Of a stretch of 64,000 nt of DNA, positions 1 to 10,610 are shown piece after piece. The position numbers and the translations under genes are program-made. The notes below the pieces were generated by a model. That model ran no database searches, had not been told where the DNA came from, and saw only the letters and a list, made by a program, of their open reading frames with translations. Each line of letters starts with the position of its first letter. Position 1 is the first letter of the stretch. This stretch comes from Lantana camara (lineage: Eukaryota > Streptophyta > Magnoliopsida > Lamiales > Verbenaceae), in the NCBI GenBank assembly GCA_037501455.1, contig CM074864.1, positions 25,972,001 through 26,036,000 on the forward strand, written 5' to 3'.

Positions 1-967
1 GTGATCAAAGGCCACTAGTTCTCGTCGTTCTGAACAACTTTTGTGAAGAGCCCGAGGCCAAAAGGTGGCCGAAAAAGGCCCCCGTTGGCCGCCGAAGTTT
101 CTTCCGCCACTCTCATCGCCGGAACCACCACCTACAGCCAAAATTGGATGAAATTGATGCCGGAAATGGACTCAGGGGGTCGGAAAAGGGTTGGAAACAC
201 CAACCTTCGTCGAGAAAGATCGCCGGAGCGGCGAAAACCACCGCTGCTACAGTAGCGCCGCCGCCTGCCGCCCCCCTCAGGTGGCGTGTGCGCCTTCCTC
301 GCCGCCCCAATGGCGGCACCGCCTACACAGAAAATTGCATCGGGGAGTACTCTTGCCATCCTTGGGGCGCGTGTCGACCAAAGCCCGTCGGAAGCCGCCG
401 CGAGGAGGCGGCGAAGTGGCGGTGGTCCGCCCCTTCTCCAGCCGTGTCTGAAAATGGTGGAAAAAGTCCTCCATCGCTCGTCGGTTGGTCGAGTTCTTGG
501 TACGGTTGTGACCGCATCGTCGAGCTCATCGAAAATCACTATTCATTCGTCGAATTCCGTGGAGAAACGAGCGAGTTCCGGGTTGTACGTGTGAAACACC
601 ATGAGTGTGTGTGTGTAACGTAGAGAGAGAGAGAGCGGGAGAAGAGAGAGAGAGCAGCTGATCCGTTTGCTTGAAAAAGGAGGGTCCCGGTGTTTTATCC
701 CGGGTCCTCGCGTAAAAAACGAACGGTAGAAGGGGCAAACGACGTCAGAATAGGGCAAACTCTGAGTCTACGGACTCATCTCGATGCCCCGAACGCGTTG
801 AAGGGGTCAAAAAGGTCAAACACTCAATCGAACGAGAAATGACCAAAAAACCCCTAAAAAGAGAAAATTACAAAGGGGCCCCTAAACTCTAAAAGAGCTC
901 AAAATAGGGCCACGCAAAACACATAATCACATAATTAAACATGTAAAAAGGTTGAAAAGAGGCGTAC
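1..967 (-). repeat. Probable minus-strand Gypsy LTR fragment
   Basis: The stretch has no supported gene. Bases 43-560 are GC-rich and carry short overlapping ORFs on both strands, as expected from GC-rich DNA without coding selection. A GA-rich microsatellite lies at about 622-655. Read on the minus strand, the right edge (gcgtacct at 963-970, then an AT-rich stretch) resembles the first tens of bases of other LTRs here, for example gtgcgtacct at 36961-36970. The canonical LTR terminus is missing and the sequence runs straight into reverse-transcriptase codons. I infer a truncated LTR joined by insertion or rearrangement. It could also be an unrelated 5' flank. Confidence 0.4.
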
Positions 968-3555
968 CTTATAAGTCAGACGAACGGGATGTTATAGGCT
1001 TTAACACGAGATACGGACACTATGAGTTCGTTGTGATGCCCTTCGAACTAACCAACACACCCGCAGCTTTTATGGATTTAATGCACCGTGTTTTCAAGGA
1101 GTTCTTGGACAAGTTCGTTGTTATATTCATTGATGACATCTTGGTTTTCTCTAAGTCAGTTGAGGAACACACTCTACATCTTCGTTTGGTACTTGAGAAA
1201 CTCCGTGAACACAAGTTGTATGCTAAGTTTAGCAAATGTGATTTTTGGATTGATCGGGTATCATTCTTGGCACATATTATTTCCGGTGATGGGATTTCAG
1301 TGGATCCCTCTAAGATAGAAACAGTTTCTCTTTGGGAGCAACCGAAGAATGTGTCGGAAGTAAGGAGTTTTTTTGGCGTAGCAGGATATTACCGCCGATT
1401 CGTCAAGGATTTTTCTAAGATTGCCGCAGCTCTCACACGATTAACTAAGAAGGAAGCAAAGTTTGTGTGGGATGAAGCTTGTGAAGAGAGCTTCCGTGTG
1501 CTTAAGGAGAAATTGACAACGGCTCCGGTGTTGACCTTACCGGAAGGTTCGGATGGGTTTTCAGTTTACACCGATGCATCCAAGGAAGGATTGGGGTGTG
1601 TGCTTATGCAAAATGGTCGGGTGATTGCTTATGCTTCGAGGAAATTGAAGGAACACGAGCAGAATTACCTGACGCACAATCTTGAGTTGGCCGCGGTGAT
1701 ATTTGCCTTAGCGAAATGGCAAACCTATCTCTATGGAATTAAGTTTGAGGCGTTCACCGATTACAAGAGTCTCTGTTACTTATTCGCATAACAGGATTTA
1801 AACATGAGACAACGTCGGTGGATGGAATTCTTGGAAGACTACGATTGTGTCATACAATATCATCCGGGAAAAGCGAATGTTGTTGCGGATGCCTTGAGTA
1901 GGAAAGCAAAGATTGCTAATCTTGAGGTTGATTCCGGTAAGAGTGAAGCCGAGATCCTTGTTTCACAATCAACGTGGGCTAACATCACTATAAGGCCGAA
2001 TTTGAGGCAACGAATCCTAGATGCTCAATCAAGGGATGAGCGGATTCAAAGACAAGTGGTTCGAGCAAGAGATAATCCGAGGTCCAAGTTTGGATTCGAT
2101 GATTTGGGGATCTTTAGGTACAAGGTCCGAGTGTGTATACCGGATGGATTGCAAAGGTTAATGCTTGAAGAAGCACATAGGACCGTTTATACGATGCATC
2201 CGGGTAGCAACAAGATGTACCGAGATCTTAAGAAGTACTTTTGGTGGCACGGAATGAAAAAGGATGTGGCTAATTTTGTTAAGAGATGTCGAGTTTGTCA
2301 ACAAGTTAAGGCCGAACATCAATTACCGGCGGGTAAGTTGCAACCGATACCTATACCCGAGTGGAAATGGGAAAAAGTCACTATGGATTTCGTGACCGGG
2401 CTTCCGAGGGTTCGAAAGGGGTTTGATGGAATTTGGGTTGTCGTGGATCATCTCACCAAGTCTGCACACTTTCTACCGATTCGATCAACCAATAAAGTGA
2501 AGAAATTAGCGGAGTTGTATCATCGAGAAATTGTGAGATTACATGGGATACCCGCTAGTATTATTTCGGATAGAGATCCTCGTTTCACTTCTAAGTTGTG
2601 GACATTTCTTAACAGATTATGGGGTACGAAGTTGAGTTTTAGTACCAAATTTCATCCGCAAACCGATGGACAATCCGAACGGGTGATTAAGTTTCTCTAG
2701 GATTTACTAAGGGCTTGTATATTGGACTTTTCGGATAAGTGGGATAAACAATTGACTTTGATCGAATTCGCCTACAATAATAGTTACCAATCATCGATCA
2801 AGATGGCACCGTATGAGGCTTTGTATGGCCGTAAGTGTAAGTCTACTCTCTATTGGGATCTTGAGGAATGGAAATGGACCGAGGAAAACGGTTTGGAAAG
2901 AGGAACCAAGCCCAATTTGATTAAGGGAGCAATTGAGAAAGTGGAAAAGATTAAACAACACATGAAAGCGGCACAAGACCGGCAAAAGAGTTATGCCGAT
3001 CGGAGAAGGAAAGATTTGGAATTCGAAGTGGGTGATCGGGTTATCTTGAAGGCAACACCGAGAAAGGGTTTGTCACGAATTGGAAAGGGTGGTAAGTTAA
3101 ATCCGAGGTTCGTTGGTCCGTTTGAAATTGTGGAACGTATTGGAGAAGTTGCTTATCACTTGGATCAACCTCCGAATCTCACGGGAATTCATAACGTGTT
3201 TCATGTGTCACAATTGAGGAAGTATTTTCGGGATGAGATGGAAACTATGCCAATTGAAGAGGCACAATTGGATCCGGACTTGACATTTAAGCAACAACCG
3301 GTAAAGATCTTGGATAGGAAGGTTCAAGAGTTGAGGAATCGACAAATTCCATTGGTTAAGGTACTTTGGAAAGATCTTAAGTCCGAAAAAGCAACATGGG
3401 AAACGGAAGAGAAGATGCGGAGATTTTATCCCGAGTTGTTTTCCGATGGTAAATCTGGGGACCAGATTTCTTTAAGGAGGGGAGGTTGTGACGCCCCGTT
3501 TCTCGATCAAGGTAAGCTTGTTACGAGAGTGAACGATTTATCCTTTTATGCATGA
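968..3555 (+). pseudogene. Ty3/Gypsy chromovirus pol, 5'-truncated (RT-RNase H-integrase-chromodomain)
   Basis: Remains of the polyprotein that reverse-transcribes and integrates a Tekay/Del-type chromovirus. One frame runs throughout. The start of RT (the [11 protein letters not shown] region seen in the relative at 21.6 kb) is absent. The RT palm with catalytic FIDD is at 1126-1137. RNase H follows ([10 protein letters not shown] near 1567, DYKSL near 1758, ADALSRK near 1890). The integrase HHCC finger is at about 2170-2320, with catalytic D in TMDFVTGLP, D in IISDRDPRF and E in PQTDGQSER (to 2690). A GPF/Y-type module (about 3050-3210) and a chromodomain (KVLWKDLKSEKATWE, about 3358-3400) end it. 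Two nonsense codons break it: TAA at 1789-1791 and TAG at 2698-2700. No frameshift is needed. The frame then runs through the PPT into the 3' LTR and stops at 3553-3555. The element is dead. Confidence 0.93.
3471..3486 (+). other. Polypurine tract of the first Gypsy element
   Basis: The purine-rich run tttaaggaggggaggt sits directly before the LTR start TGTGACGCCCC. This is the expected plus-strand DNA priming site, and it fixes the orientation of the element as plus. Confidence 0.85.
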
Positions 3556-6503
3556 ATTATGAGAGAGTTATGCCTTAATTAATAACCGTTTTGTGTTTAT
3601 TTGAAATATATGATTTGTATGAAATACATGATAATTTGATGTGTTAATTATGTGCTCATATTGTTCTTATTGAACTTTGATAGCATGCTTCGCGATTAAT
3701 CGAAATTATGTGCTTATTTGGATATTAAAGCATAATTTAGGGACTAAATGGTAAATTTATTTTCTAAGCCTGAAACTGGGTAGGACTTGTTGAAATTGAG
3801 TAGATAACTCGATTACGAGTTCGTGGGTTCTTGAATCGGTTGATTTGAAGTTAGGACGAAGAAGTTATGGCCATTCTACGAAAAGTCAACCTTTTTCTAA
3901 GACTTATGACCCAATTCCGAATTTAGCCCAATTTGAGACCCAATTTCACTCCTGACCCGCTCCAATTGACCCGGTTCGTGACCCTAATAGCTGACCCAAA
4001 TAACAAAATCAGATTATAACACCCAAGACTCATTTTTACGTTAAAACACAAGATTCAAACCCTCTCTCCCTCAGTTTTCTCTCCAACCCATTCATATTCT
4101 CCCAAGAACACCTTCAACCATTTTCAAGAGACAAGATTGGAGGTTGAAGCTAGAGATTCAAGGTTGAAGAACTCGACTTCCTCCTCGATTTTCAACTCTT
4201 AAGGTAAGTTTGTGTGCTTCTTTGTTGGGTTTATGTTCTTGAAGCTTTTGAACTTGAATTTGAACTAGGGTTCTTGAGTGTTGGATTGAGTGTTGGAAAT
4301 ATGCTTATTTTGATGTTGGGAAAATTTTGGTATGAGAATTACTTGCTCTTATGCTCTTATGTGAAATCCACCATTGTTGACCTTTGAAGCTTTTTGGAGA
4401 ATTCCTGCATACCCATGTTCTTATATGTTTTTGCTTGATTTTGTGTTAGATTCTTGTTCCTTGAGCAATTTCATGAAGAATGTGATAATTTGCTTTGAGT
4501 TTCTTACATGATAGAGGATTTCACCATTTTTGAGTTTGATGCTTTGAATACATGAAGAAGATGAAGTACATACTTGTAATTTGTTGGGTTCTTAATGCTT
4601 ATTTGTCCCCAAATGTTCATATCACAATATTTGATGTTTAAATTCGTTTATACACATGTTATACACTTTAGAGCATGATTTAAGAGTGTTTAGAGCCTAA
4701 ACTTCATCATTTTCAAGCATATGTTCGAAGTTCCGTTTTCCACCAGCCGCAAACCAAACCCCCTTGTGAAAATTACACTATAACCCCAAACCCCCATTTC
4801 TGAAGCTACTGTCACGATTTTTAGGGCCAAACGCCCATTTAGGAAATGCCCTTAAAGTTCAAACGCCCATTTGGGCACTCTCGGGTCAAAAATTTGAGTT
4901 TTTGAGATCTTGTTCGTTTTGCTCCGTTTTCACTTCCTTTGCAATTCTTACACCCCTAATATGATATATATGACTTTGAATCATGTTTTCATGCATTGTA
5001 ATGTCTTGCATTCTTCGATTATGTGTAAGATTGTGCTAAGTATGGTTCACATATTGCTATTTGCTCATCTTATGACTTGAAAGCTTGCTATGACTTATAT
5101 GATGTTGTTTAACCATCATTGCTGAACGTATGCTATACTTGGACATTCATTACATCTCACGAGCATGTTTACTCTTTCTTGAAGCCGTGCGTCGTCTTAT
5201 TTGGTGTTAGGTTATGTCTTACCTTTGTTAGTACGTTTGTCTTGTTAAGTGGTGAGTCTCCGGTCGAGTAGCTTGTTGCTCGTGGTTGGCCTTCGAAGTT
5301 CTTGGTGAAGGTGAGCAGTTATGTATAAATATAAAACATTTTCAAAACTGTGGACGTATATGACCTATCATGTTTGATGATTTAAACTCCCGTTTTTAAA
5401 ACGTTAATGTAGGCTTTATATGCCAAGTTTTGTGAGCTTTGCTCGTATTATGGTTATTTGCTTATGGAAAATGGTTTACAAGTAAAACTTGAGTTTTGGT
5501 GTATGGGATAGATACCCAAAATGGTTTCGAAAATTTCATTTGAATATTTTGTATGTGTGAGTTATGTAGCGAGGTTATGATGTACCTTGCAAGGACGCTT
5601 GCTTGGGGAATTCTTATATGAGCTCGGGGATGGAGGTGAGTGATATTCCGGGAAGGCAACGGCCGACGGATGTCCTCATACAAAGTTCCCACTATGGACA
5701 AGTTTACTAAGACTTTGGGGAGGTTCGGGGTTGAAGTCTTCTTAGAGAGAGCTAGGTTTCATGGACCGAATTCTCTATGTTATGGATGATTGGGGGCCGT
5801 ACACCCTCACCATCAACGGTGTATTGGATGGCTTGATTTGTTTTCTTGGTTTGGGAAGATCGGTTGGAGTGCTCGTTCTCGCCGAGCCGGTTTTGTGTGG
5901 TTTACGATCCATATTTTCTAAAACTTTCATTTACTTTGAAAATGAGTTGGATCATGGACGTTGTGTTTTGAGCATGCATTGACCTGTTATATTAAATTAT
6001 GTAATCTTATCCTCACCGGTTCCTTTTGAGCTGACTCCCTTTACCCTTCGTGCCCGCAGGTTGCGTTTTGGAGTCTTGCTAGGCGGCGTATTACTTTGAG
6101 AGTTGTGTCGCGTCTAGCTTGTACTCGCTGTGTCTTTACATACTTTATATTTATGTCGCTTATGTTTCGGAATTATGGATTTAGTATGTATGATGTTGTT
6201 ATGCTAGTTCAGACCGTGTTGGTCATTAGGATGATTTTACATTCCGTACTTTGAGCATTTCGTACTGGACCGTGATGGTCACTTAGTTGTTGAATGAATG
6301 AATTTATGCACTTGATATGTTATGATTTAAGCTTCCGTATACTTGTGATTGTTTTCTCGCATTGTGAGTCTAGTACCACCTAGCTAGGATGTTGGTTTGT
6401 CACCGCTTGCTTCGTACTTGGCGGGTATATGGATAGCAGTTCTATATACAAGCTAGGTCCGTAGCGCGGGATAGGCGTGGATGCCCTCCTTTGGGGCGTT
6501 ACA
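3487..6503 (+). repeat. 3' LTR of the first Gypsy element
   Basis: A 3.0 kb LTR bounded by TGTGACGCCCC (3487) and GGGGCGTTACA (6503), which are near-perfect inverted termini. It follows a PPT, so it is the 3' LTR. Its internal order is typical of the LTRs in this window: an AT-rich start, a pyrimidine-rich leader near 4060-4200, a GC-richer middle (4740-4900, with two copies of aacgcccattt-type sequence) and a cgcctagct-like tail with gcgcgggataggcgtggatg. Short ORFs inside it (for example 5761-5982) have no support. No 5-bp target duplication can be tested because the left end of the element is missing. Confidence 0.9.
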
Positions 6504-7871
6504 GAATTAGTTCACTAATTAATTCTAACGGACTAAAATTAATTCTCCGATTAATTTTATTTGGCTATATAATTAATTCTCCAATTAATTCTATTTAGGG
6601 ATTTATAATTAATTCTCCAATTCATTATATCTTGGCTTTATAATCAATTCTACAATTAATTATATTTGAACTTAATAATTAATTCTACAATTAATTAACA
6701 CATGATCCAATTCTGTAATTGGAGTCATGCGTCCAAATGTGCTCTTGATCCCACACGTGTACCATACACATGTGGTCTCGTTTCGATCAATTACTTGGTC
6801 TTTCTAACAATACCCTTTGAACCCGGTATTTATGTGTGACCCTCTAGGTTCAATTTCAGTTAGCAGTGAGCCTGATTAATTAATACACTTTATTCTAGCA
6901 ACAGGTGTGGGACCCCTACCTGAAATGTGAATGTATATTCGAAAGAACCTTTCAGTCAATGACATCATGTGGGATACTATCTTCCTACCATCTTATCTCT
7001 CGATTAAGATCTGGGGCATCGGAATATGGAGAACCCTACTAATCTTGATCTTAAAACAAAGTTCCCTTCATATTCCATTTGATCTTAATCCCTCATTTTC
7101 TTGATGTCTTGATCTAACCACCTTGCGCAAGGATTTTAGGATGGAACATGAATGACTTGTGTAATAAGAGATCATCTTGCCTACAACAAGTGTAGGTCCT
7201 TTATTAATTCCAACAATTCTCGTATGTCACTTGTATAATCCCAACATAGGTTGTGGTTCAGGTGTCTATACGGCAATACCCTTTTGAGCCTATATCAAAG
7301 ATTACAGAGTTAGCTCATATGAGATAATGTGGAATCTCAAGTCTAAGGATTAATTCCTCACATCATTGACATGTGAAATATTTCCTAATCTGGAAGTTCT
7401 AGTAACGTCCTTTCCCATTTAGGAATCTTCTCACGTGGGGCACTCTCAGTGAACTTGTTCTTACAACAAGCACCATTATGTATTATGTACGCATCAACTT
7501 ATGCACTTTACACCCCATGAAACGGGATGATCCTTCTTAAGGACACAACTACACAAGGAAGTCTCAACAGAGGCAAGGTCAACACTCCCACTGTCTGTTG
7601 GCCTCATTGACTTGGAGAAATTTCTAATCCTCGCCTATGGTGTTTTTGAACTAGTTTCATATGTCATTCCCATAATGAAAAAAAGTCTTAATGGCCTCAT
7701 CGGATTAGGGGAGTTCTAGGCATGCACACGTAATGGAAATACACAAAACACGTATTGGCACATAAGAAGTGTTCGCCTGTGAATACTATCATTCGTATAT
7801 TATTCAAAGATTGTCCATGATATAGGGAAAGTCCCAAAGCATACACGCTTTCTAGGGCACTATTCCCAACA
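6504..7871 (-). repeat. Copia LTR fragment, minus strand
   Basis: The reverse complement starts TGTTGGGAATAGTGCCCTAG at 7871 and aligns along its length with the plus-strand Copia LTR starting at 8363, roughly three quarters identical by eye. Shared landmarks include ctccaagtc.atgag.ccaac, the cacacctgttgctag-type segment and a run of attaattctccaattaatt units at 6510-6700. Its 3' part is missing because the Gypsy LTR ends exactly at 6503. The Gypsy element therefore inserted into it, or a recombination joined the two. Confidence 0.85.
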
Positions 7872-8362
7872 ATTCATCCATTTTTTAGCATGGTTTGAAG
7901 AGATATGTGAATAGTTAGGGCATATGCATCCTCTTTGATGAATTCATGCCATACTTGTTTCATAACTTGAACTGATGCTTGTTAAATGACCTCATGACCT
8001 TCCTTATGTTAATATGATCTGAAATTTCATGGAAATTTGCTAAAAATCGAACCACCATTGTTGTACTTTCCTGAAACTTGAGGTTGAAGATGATATATGC
8101 ATCTCTTGTCTTCAATTTTGTTGTTCCTTTGTTACTGCGTTAATTGTGGTTGTTGTGTGTTGTTTTTACTATCTTTTCTTTGCTCTTTTGTTGCCTTTGT
8201 TCTTGCTGTAGAGCTGCTGTTGCTGCTGCCATGGAGTTCGAAGAAACAGGGCTGATTATCAGTGAAGAAGAGAAAGAATACGCCCGGTAACGGGCTTTAA
8301 CCCGTTTTAGCTTTGTGGAGGTAACGGGCGTTACCTCCATGGCTGCTTGAAGCCTTTGTTTC
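7872..8362. other. Spacer between two divergent Copia LTRs, with a perfect hairpin
   Basis: No coding region is supported. The spacer separates two Copia LTR 5' ends that point away from each other. It contains tgctgttgctgctgcc-like repeats (8214-8232). It also holds a perfect 24-base palindrome at 8316-8339 (11-base arms TGGAGGTAACG, GG centre), preceded by a related ggtaacgggctttaacccgtt at 8286-8306. The hairpins resemble those in the middle of Gypsy LTRs elsewhere in the window, so this may be a slice of an older LTR into which both Copia elements inserted. Confidence 0.5.
8316..8339. repeat. Perfect 24-base palindrome
   Basis: Two 11-base arms (TGGAGGTAACG and its exact complement) flank a central GG. 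It could form a strong DNA cruciform or RNA hairpin. A looser copy lies 20-30 bases upstream. It matches the style of the hairpin arrays described for the LTRs. Confidence 0.85.
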
Positions 8363-9509
8363 TGTTGGGAATAGTGCCCTAGAAAGCCGATTCTATGTAG
8401 TCTGGTTTAGGACTTTCCGAATATCACAGACAATCTTTCAATAATACACGATTGATTATTATCATAGGCAAACACTTCTTTATGTGCAATACATGTTTTG
8501 TGTGTTTCCATTATGTGCACATGTATTAGAACTCCCCTAATCCATAAGGCTATTAGGGACTTTGTCATTAAGCGAATGACACATGAAACAAGCCCTAACT
8601 TAAGGCCGGATTAGAAACTACTCCAAGTCGATGAGTCCAACAAACAGTGGGAGTGTTGATTAGGCTCGATTGAGAATTGCTTGTGGGATTGCGTCCTTAA
8701 GAAGGATCATTCTATTTCATGGGGTGTAAAGTGCATAAGTTGATACGTACATAATACATAAGGGTGCTCATTAAGAGAACGGGTACACTGAGGTGTCCCG
8801 CGTGAGAAGATTCTTAAATGGGAAAGGAAGTTTCCACTTCAGGAAGAGAAAACTTCTAGATTAAGAAATATCTCACAAGTCAATGGTGTGTGTAAAGTAA
8901 TCCTTTTACTTGAGATGCCATTGATGCTTTGTGGGCTAACTCTGTAGTCTTAGGTATAAGCTTTAAAGGATGTCGCCTTAGACAACTGATTCAAAGCTTA
9001 CGTTGGGCCTGCACAAGTGGCATATAGAAGCATATGAGAATCAACAAAGTACTTACACTTACTTTAATGCAAGAAGATCTCTTATTGCATTTGTTGTTCA
9101 TATGCCATCCTAAGCCCTCGGCCGAGATAGTGGATCAAGACATCAAGAAAAGAGTTTCTTGGATTGAGATCAAATGGATATTAAACGAACTTAGCTTTAT
9201 GATCAGGATTAATGGGGCTTTCATTACTCCCATGCCCTAGATCTTAATCGGGAGATGGGATGGTAGGAGGATCATACCTCACAGCTGTCATTAACTGAAA
9301 GGTTCTTTCAAATATATATTCATTGTTCAGGTAGGGGTCACACACCTATTGTTAGGCTATGGTCGTGTGATCTGTGAGTTAATTAATTAATAATGGTATT
9401 AATTAATTGGGCTCACACCTAACTGGAAATGAAGCTAGGGGGTCACACACAAATGCCAGGTTCAAAGGGTATTGAAGAAAAGATCAAATAGTTGATCGAA
9501 ACGAGACCA

Positions 9510-9537
9510 CACGTGCAAAGTACACGTGTGGCACGTG
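9510..9537 (+). promoter_or_regulatory. Cluster of three G-boxes in the Copia LTR
   Basis: CACGTG occurs at 9510-9515, 9523-9528 and 9532-9537, upstream of the candidate TATA boxes. The related LTR at 32100 has five in 68 bases at the same relative place. G-boxes bind plant bZIP and bHLH factors (ABA, light and stress responses). A role in driving the element's transcription is inferred. Confidence 0.6.
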
Positions 9538-9569
9538 AGCATGTTTTGGATGTGTGGTCCAATTTCATG

Positions 9570-9790
9570 TGTTGATTAATTAGAGAATTAATTATAAAGC
9601 CCAGATATAATTAATTAGAGAATTAATCATATATCCCTAATATAACTAATTAAGAGAATTAATTATATAACCCAAAGAAATTAATTAGAGAATTAATTTT
9701 AGCCCATTGGAATTAATTAGGAGAATTAATTCTAAATCCCATTGTGGAATTAATTAGAGAATTAATTCTAAGTAATTAATTATTTAGTTA
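9570..9790 (+). repeat. AT-rich palindromic tandem array in the Copia LTR
   Basis: About six degenerate units of roughly 35-45 bases are each built on aattaattagagaattaatt, itself an inverted repeat (AATTAATT-agag-AATTAATT). The minus-strand LTR at 6510-6700 has the corresponding array with attaattctccaattaatt. This is the AT-rich counterpart of the GC-rich hairpin arrays in the Gypsy LTRs. Confidence 0.75.
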
Positions 9791-10040
9791 TTCTAATTTG
9801 ATTAGAATAAATAAATAAATAAATATTAACTATCTTATATTTATTATTCTAATATGATTAGAATAAATATTTATTTATTTATTATGAGAATAATTAAATA
9901 TTCCTAATATGATTTGGAAGCTTTTTCTCTAGAAGAAATAAATATCTTATTTTGAATAAGATTCCTATTACTTGGAGAAAAAGAACATAGAAGAAAAGTC
10001 AAAGTTGGAATCCAATTCCAACTTGACTTTGGGGTGTTCG

Positions 10041-10190
10041 AAACCCTGGCCCTATTTATAGGCTAAGGGGTTCGAAAACTGTCTCTTACGCGTGATAGAG
10101 AAATCGCGCCCAAACGACAGTAAGGGCTGGTGGAACGAATTTTTTCAAGCGAGATTCTGAGTGAAAACTCGATCCACTATATATGGCTAG
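10041..10190 (+). promoter_or_regulatory. Candidate core promoter of the Copia LTR
   Basis: The TATA-like sequences ctatttatagg (10051-10061) and ctatatatgg (about 10176-10185) lie in the 3' third of the LTR, downstream of the G-boxes. This is where the U3/R boundary of a plant Copia LTR is expected. The transcription start is not determined. Confidence 0.5.
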
Positions 10191-10610
10191 CTCCGTTCGT
10201 GCAAATGGCGAAGGGACGAGTTTTTTCAACGAGGGTGTTCGGTTGAAAAAATAGGACTGGATTCTCAGTTTTTGATTTCGTCAAACTGGGTTTCGAAGGA
10301 AGTTTAATCATGCTTTTCTAATCTCATTTCTTGTTTCTTTCTTTACACATGTCATAGTATTAGCATGCTCACTCACATGATTTGAATCTAGAATTGGTGT
10401 GGATTATTACTCTAGAGGAAACCTACTATGGAATCTAGTAGAAAGAATCTTTCGAGGGACGGGGTTATCATTACCGCATGAAGCGCGTTTGAGGGTGGCT
10501 CAAAATGTGTCAAGAAAGCATCAATTATTGTAAGTTCTTGAATCCCTAAGATTGGAAACAGAAATTGCAAGTCCGATCTTGCTTTCTGGGAAAATTTTTA
10601 AATTTCGCAG

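Noticed and set aside
132..623. Overlapping ORFs up to 159 codons in the GC-rich left edge
   Set aside because: Open frames occur on both strands in several phases, with Arg/Pro/Ala-rich composition typical of GC-rich non-coding DNA and no recognisable domain.
6504..9790. One giant foldback transposon
   Set aside because: Each arm has Copia LTR termini and the plus arm is followed by a PBS and Copia coding remains, so these are two independent LTRs.
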